Source of the DNA: Asaia bogorensis | GTDB lineage: Bacteria; Pseudomonadota; Alphaproteobacteria; Reyranellales; Reyranellaceae | NCBI GenBank assembly: GCA_945905835.1 | Contig: CAMDQJ010000001.1 | Location: 62,001-126,000, forward strand | Direction: 5' to 3' | DNA length: 64,000 nt | In this document: positions 60,896 through 64,000 of the stretch, in pieces | Position numbering within the stretch: the first letter of the stretch is position 1 | How the letters are laid out: every line of letters begins with the position of its first letter | Program-made: the position numbers and the translations under genes | Notes under the pieces: generated by a model | The model's database searches: none | Seen by the model: only the letters and a program-made list of their open reading frames with translations | What the model was told of the DNA's origin: nothing

Positions 60896-60984
60896 CGTCG
60901 CCCCGAGCGTAGCCGAGGGGCCATCTCTCAACTATTCGCTGTCTCCGGTAGAGAGGAGGCCCCTCGGCTACGCTCGGGGTGACG
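60896..60984. repeat. Long imperfect inverted repeat
   Basis: Two 27-base arms (60896-60922 and 60958-60984), both containing CCCCGAGCGTAGCCGAGGGG or its complement, differ at one base. The 35-base spacer also holds CTCTC and GAGAG that can extend the stem. The right arm overlaps the yaiI stop. It looks like a dispersed intergenic palindrome, and could serve as a transcript end between yaiI and the Bug gene. Confidence 0.85.
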
Positions 60985-61435
60985 GATTACGCCGAATCTT
61001 CTGAATCGTCTCATCCAGCGCCGACAGGAAGCGCGAACGGTCCTTTGCCGTCATTGGCTTCGGCCCGCCGGTGATCTCGCCCATGGCGCGCAGGTTGGAT
61101 AAAAGCTCGCGGTTGGCCATCGCCATGCCGATCGAGGAGGTCGTGAACGGCAGGCCGGTCGAGCCGATCACGGCGGCGCCGGCCTTGAGGCTGCGGTCGG
61201 CCAACGGAATATCGGCAGTGACGACGATGTCGCCGGGACCGGCATGCTCGGCGATCCAGTTGTCGGCGGCGTCGAAGCCGTCGCTCACCACCACGCGCTC
61301 GATGCGCGGATCGCGCGGCACGTTGATGTAGGAATTGCTCACGACGTAGACCTTGAGCCCGTAGCGCTCGGCGACGCGGTAGATTTCCGCCTTTACCGGA
61401 CAGGCATCGGCGTCGATGTAGATGGCTGTGCTCAT
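60968..61435 (-). CDS. yaiI: YaiI/YqxD family protein (DUF188)
   Basis: 155 residues with the family start [23 protein letters not shown] and the acidic/Ser motifs [14 protein letters not shown] and [20 protein letters not shown]. It is a PIN-like predicted nuclease fold of unknown function. Its ATG overlaps the ABC ATPase stop (ATGA), so it appears to be the last gene of that transporter operon. Confidence 0.9.
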   Translation of the reverse strand: MSTAIYIDADACPVKAEIYRVAERYGLKVYVVSNSYINVPRDPRIERVVVSDGFDAADNWIAEHAGPGDIVVTADIPLADRSLKAGAAVIGSTGLPFTTSSIGMAMANRELLSNLRAMGEITGGPKPMTAKDRSRFLSALDETIQKIRRNPSPRA

Positions 61436-62490
61436 ACGAGAACGTGCAACGCCTCGGAATGGAAGGAGACGGTCACCGGCTGGCCCGGCTCCAGCCCATT
61501 GGTCCGGGCATGATCGGTGGTCGAGACCTGAAGCTCCGAGGCGCCCAGCGCCACATGGTAGTCGGTCTTTTCTCCGAGAAAGGTGCGGGCGAGGATCTTC
61601 GCGTTGCCGGGCCGGTCGGCGGCTGGCGCCTTGAGGTCGATCATCTCCGGCCGCACGACCAAACGGACGGTCGCGCCAGGCGTCAATCCCGTGCGAGCCA
61701 CGCGCACGCCTTCGACCTCGACCTCCAACGCCGAGATCACGCGCGCCGACAAAAGGGTGGCGCGGCCGATAAAGCGGGCGACAAACTCGGTGGCCGGCCG
61801 GTAGTAGAGCGCCTCCGCCGTGTCGTTCTGCACCACGACACCCTTGTCCATCACGGCGATGCGATCGGAGATCGCCATCGCCTCTTCCTGGTCGTGCGTA
61901 ACATAGACCGTGGTGATGCCGATGCGCTTCTGCAACGAGCGGATCTGCTGGCGCATCTCGAGTCGGAGCTTGGCGTCGAGATTGGAGAGCGGCTCGTCGA
62001 ACAGCAGGACCTGCGGCTGGAAGACGATGGCGCGGGCCAGCGCCACGCGCTGCTGCTCGCCGCCAGAGAGCTGGAAGGGTTGCTGTTTCTCGTAGCGCGC
62101 CAGGCCGACCAGTTCGAGCACCTCGCCTACCGTCGCGGCAATGCGGGCATTGTCCCAGCCCTGCACGCGCGGGGCATAGGCCACGTTCTCGAACACCGAA
62201 AGATGCGGGAAGAGCGCGTAGTTCTGGAACACGAAGCCGATGCCGCGCCGGTTGGGCAGGATGTGCGTCACGTCCTTGCCGCCGATGGTGATGCGGCCCT
62301 CGTCCGGATCCTCGAAGCCCGCGATCATTCGCAAGGTCGTCGACTTGCCGCAGCCCGAGGGACCGAGCAGCGTCACAAGCTCGCCGGGCTGGACGGTGAG
62401 ACTGACCTCACGCACGGCATAGACCTCGCCGTTGACGCTGTGGCGGAAGCGCTTGGAGATACGCTCGAGGCCGATGCTGACGGGCGCCAT
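61432..62490 (-). CDS. ABC transporter ATPase, iron(III)/polyamine type (FbpC/PotA-like)
   Basis: 352 residues: Walker [10 protein letters not shown], signature [15 protein letters not shown], Walker [17 protein letters not shown], and a C-terminal TOBE-like regulatory domain ([18 protein letters not shown]). It is paired with the permease gene 5 bases upstream. Iron or a polyamine are the usual ligands; the receptor is not in the window. Confidence 0.92.
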   Translation of the reverse strand: MAPVSIGLERISKRFRHSVNGEVYAVREVSLTVQPGELVTLLGPSGCGKSTTLRMIAGFEDPDEGRITIGGKDVTHILPNRRGIGFVFQNYALFPHLSVFENVAYAPRVQGWDNARIAATVGEVLELVGLARYEKQQPFQLSGGEQQRVALARAIVFQPQVLLFDEPLSNLDAKLRLEMRQQIRSLQKRIGITTVYVTHDQEEAMAISDRIAVMDKGVVVQNDTAEALYYRPATEFVARFIGRATLLSARVISALEVEVEGVRVARTGLTPGATVRLVVRPEMIDLKAPAADRPGNAKILARTFLGEKTDYHVALGASELQVSTTDHARTNGLEPGQPVTVSFHSEALHVLV

Positions 62491-62495
62491 GAGAT

Positions 62496-64000
62496 CTAAC
62501 CTCCGAGGAAACTGCGGGCGACGACTTCGCCGCCGGGCGCACGCAGACGCGCGAGCACGAAGCTCAGCGCCGCGACGACGATGTAGACCACGACAATGAC
62601 GAACACCGAGAAGGCTGCGGCGGGGCCCAGCGCCATCTCGGTCATATTCTCTAGGATGCGCACGGTGATCAGCGTCCAGCCGATCGACACCAGGAAGATG
62701 GTGGCGCTGATCGCCGTCATGGACCGGATGAAAACCACGCCGAGACCGGCGAAAAAGGCCGGCGCGATCAGCGGCAGCGTGACCCGCCGGAAAGTCGTGC
62801 CGCTGCCGGCACCGAGGCTGGCCGAGGCTTCTTCGATGCTCTTGTCTATCTGCTGCAGCAGCGCCACCGTGGCGCGGATGCCGGTCGGGCTGTAGCGGAA
62901 AACATAGCAGGCGACGATGATCAGCGCGCCGCCGATCAACTCAATGGGCTCGTCGTTGAAGGCCCCGAGATAGGCGATGCCGACGATGGTGCCGGGCAGC
63001 GCGTAGTTGATCATCGACACCAGCTCCATCGACTGGCGGCCGGGGAAGCGCCGGCGCGCGATCAGGTAGCCCAGCAGCACGCCATAAAAACCGCCGAGCG
63101 GCATGCCGAGGGCGGCGATGATCAGTGTGTCTCGGATCGCCGGCAGGCCCTCGGTGAAGATCACCTGGTAGTGATTCCAGGTGAAGGTGTTGTTGGCGCC
63201 GAACGCCACCACCGCCGAAGCCCACACCAGCAGGGCATAGAAATAAAGAATTAGCGCGGCCACCAGCACGCAGGACAGGGCAAGTGCCGCGGCCGCCCAC
63301 GGCGCGATCTCCCGGGAGCGTGAACGCGGCCCCGACTTACCGGTGACGGTGACGTAGACGCGACGGCCGACCCAGTAGCGCTGCAGGAGAAAGACGCCGA
63401 TCGCCGGCAACAGCAGCACGAATGACAGCACCGCACCGCCCTTGAAGTCGAACAGGCCGGTGATCTGCAGGTAGGCCTGGGTCGGCAGCACCGGGAAGGA
63501 ATTGCCTGCCAGGATCAGCGGCGTCGCGAAGTCGGCGAGCGAAGCGGCGAACAGCAGCAGGAAGGCGTTGGCGAAACCCGGTACCGCCAGCGGCAGGGTA
63601 ACGGTGCGGAACACGCGCCAGCGCGAGCCGCCGAGGCTGAACGCCATCTCCTCGAGGTTGGAACCGATGGCGGCCAGGATCGGCCGCAGCGTCAGATAGG
63701 CAACGGGGAAATAGGTGAGCGTTTCGGCGCCGGCCGTCGACCAGAAGCCGTAGGCCGAGGCGTTCGTCAGACCGAGCAGGTCATGCGTGATGAGGCCGCG
63801 CGGCCCGAAGGAAAAAATGATGGCGATCGACGTCGTGAAGGGCGGCGACACCAGTGGCAGGAAGGCCGCGGCGTCGAGAAAGCTCAGCCAATACTTGCCG
63901 AGGCCGGCGCGCGTTGCGGTGAGGGCAAACAGGAACCCGAGCGCGGTGCCGATGACACCTACGGCGGCAGCAAGAATGAGACTGTTGGCGAAGGCGGTGC
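62496..64000 (-). CDS. ABC transporter fused permease, iron(III) type (FbpB-like), 5' end outside window
   Basis: The frame stays open to the right edge (TAFANSLILAAAVGVIGTALG, LDAAAFLPLVSPPFTTSIAI), so the track start at 63851 is internal. At least 500 residues contain two permease halves, each with an EAA-type loop (LEEMAFSLGGSRWRVFRTVTLPL and IEEASASLGAGSGTTFRRVTLPL). The double-permease layout is typical of FbpB/SfuB-like iron uptake. Confidence 0.92.
   Translation of the reverse strand, partial: TAFANSLILAAAVGVIGTALGFLFALTATRAGLGKYWLSFLDAAAFLPLVSPPFTTSIAIIFSFGPRGLITHDLLGLTNASAYGFWSTAGAETLTYFPVAYLTLRPILAAIGSNLEEMAFSLGGSRWRVFRTVTLPLAVPGFANAFLLLFAASLADFATPLILAGNSFPVLPTQAYLQITGLFDFKGGAVLSFVLLLPAIGVFLLQRYWVGRRVYVTVTGKSGPRSRSREIAPWAAAALALSCVLVAALILYFYALLVWASAVVAFGANNTFTWNHYQVIFTEGLPAIRDTLIIAALGMPLGGFYGVLLGYLIARRRFPGRQSMELVSMINYALPGTIVGIAYLGAFNDEPIELIGGALIIVACYVFRYSPTGIRATVALLQQIDKSIEEASASLGAGSGTTFRRVTLPLIAPAFFAGLGVVFIRSMTAISATIFLVSIGWTLITVRILENMTEMALGPAAAFSVFVIVVVYIVVAALSFVLARLRAPGGEVVARSFLGG

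Noticed and set aside
1-64000. CRISPR arrays, rRNA, tRNA genes, prophage or toxin-antitoxin modules
   Set aside because: No regularly spaced direct repeats, rRNA-like or cloverleaf-like segments, phage structural genes or recognisable toxin-antitoxin pairs were seen on either strand.

Overview
The window is GC-rich, densely packed bacterial DNA. Genes are usually separated by fewer than 30 bases, and 4-base start/stop overlaps (ATGA, GTGA) are frequent. The gene content is TRAP, TTT (TctABC/Bug), Liv and Fbp-type uptake systems, two HyuA/HyuB pairs, class III aminotransferases, FCD-GntR control and DinB. This points to a metabolically versatile soil or water alphaproteobacterium of the Rhizobiales/Reyranella kind; that placement is inference and the genus is not determined. 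I see no rRNA, tRNA or CRISPR array, and no stretch over 300 bases lacks a gene or gene remnant.

Layout. 1-1730: end of a TRAP transporter (small permease partial, large permease complete). 1804-5694: HyuA/HyuB (hydantoinase/oxoprolinase family), directly downstream of a fused FO synthase, fbiC (5760-8156). 8183-12777: four LLM-class (F420/flavin) oxidoreductases and a small 6-phosphogluconate dehydrogenase; with fbiC this forms a coenzyme F420 island, notable in a proteobacterium. 12801-16420: a decayed PLP-enzyme gene, two coupled polysaccharide-deacetylase-family genes and two abutting gene remnants. 16413-26449: eight co-directional, tightly spaced loci on the minus strand. In transcription order these are an NTF2-like/flavin monooxygenase, a Bug receptor, HyuA, HyuB, a gluconokinase fragment, a GST, an HpaB-type monooxygenase and a PRISE-type SDR. 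I read this as a catabolic operon of unknown substrate.

26492-36093: a signal-less substrate-binding-fold protein, small unknown genes (one with a perfect 22-bp inverted repeat inside it), a GST, an aldo/keto reductase, an amidohydrolase, a frameshifted exported protein, a small exported protein, and a 1192-residue single-chain ABC exporter with both CydD/CydC-like halves. 36093-40661: TctABC flanked by two direct copies of one IS630-family element. One copy is a 302-bp internally deleted derivative; the other is 1146 bp, with its transposase interrupted by TGA.

40674-46644: VOC protein, exported MBL hydrolase, enolase-superfamily enzyme, MDR reductase, HutD, PanE-like reductase and DinB. 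46653-51447: aminotransferase plus cupin, an SDR and a DsbA-family gene, interleaved with decayed genes. 51466-55236: a dialkylglycine-decarboxylase-like aminotransferase, a GntR regulator and a divergent peptide-type binding protein. 55311-60865: LivFGMHK and a Bug receptor. 60968-64000: YaiI and an iron/polyamine-type ABC ATPase and permease, the permease running off the window.

Solute-binding-protein genes are over-represented among both the intact and the dead genes, which fits repeated gain and loss of uptake modules. Functions are family-level readings from the translated sequence; no database search was possible.
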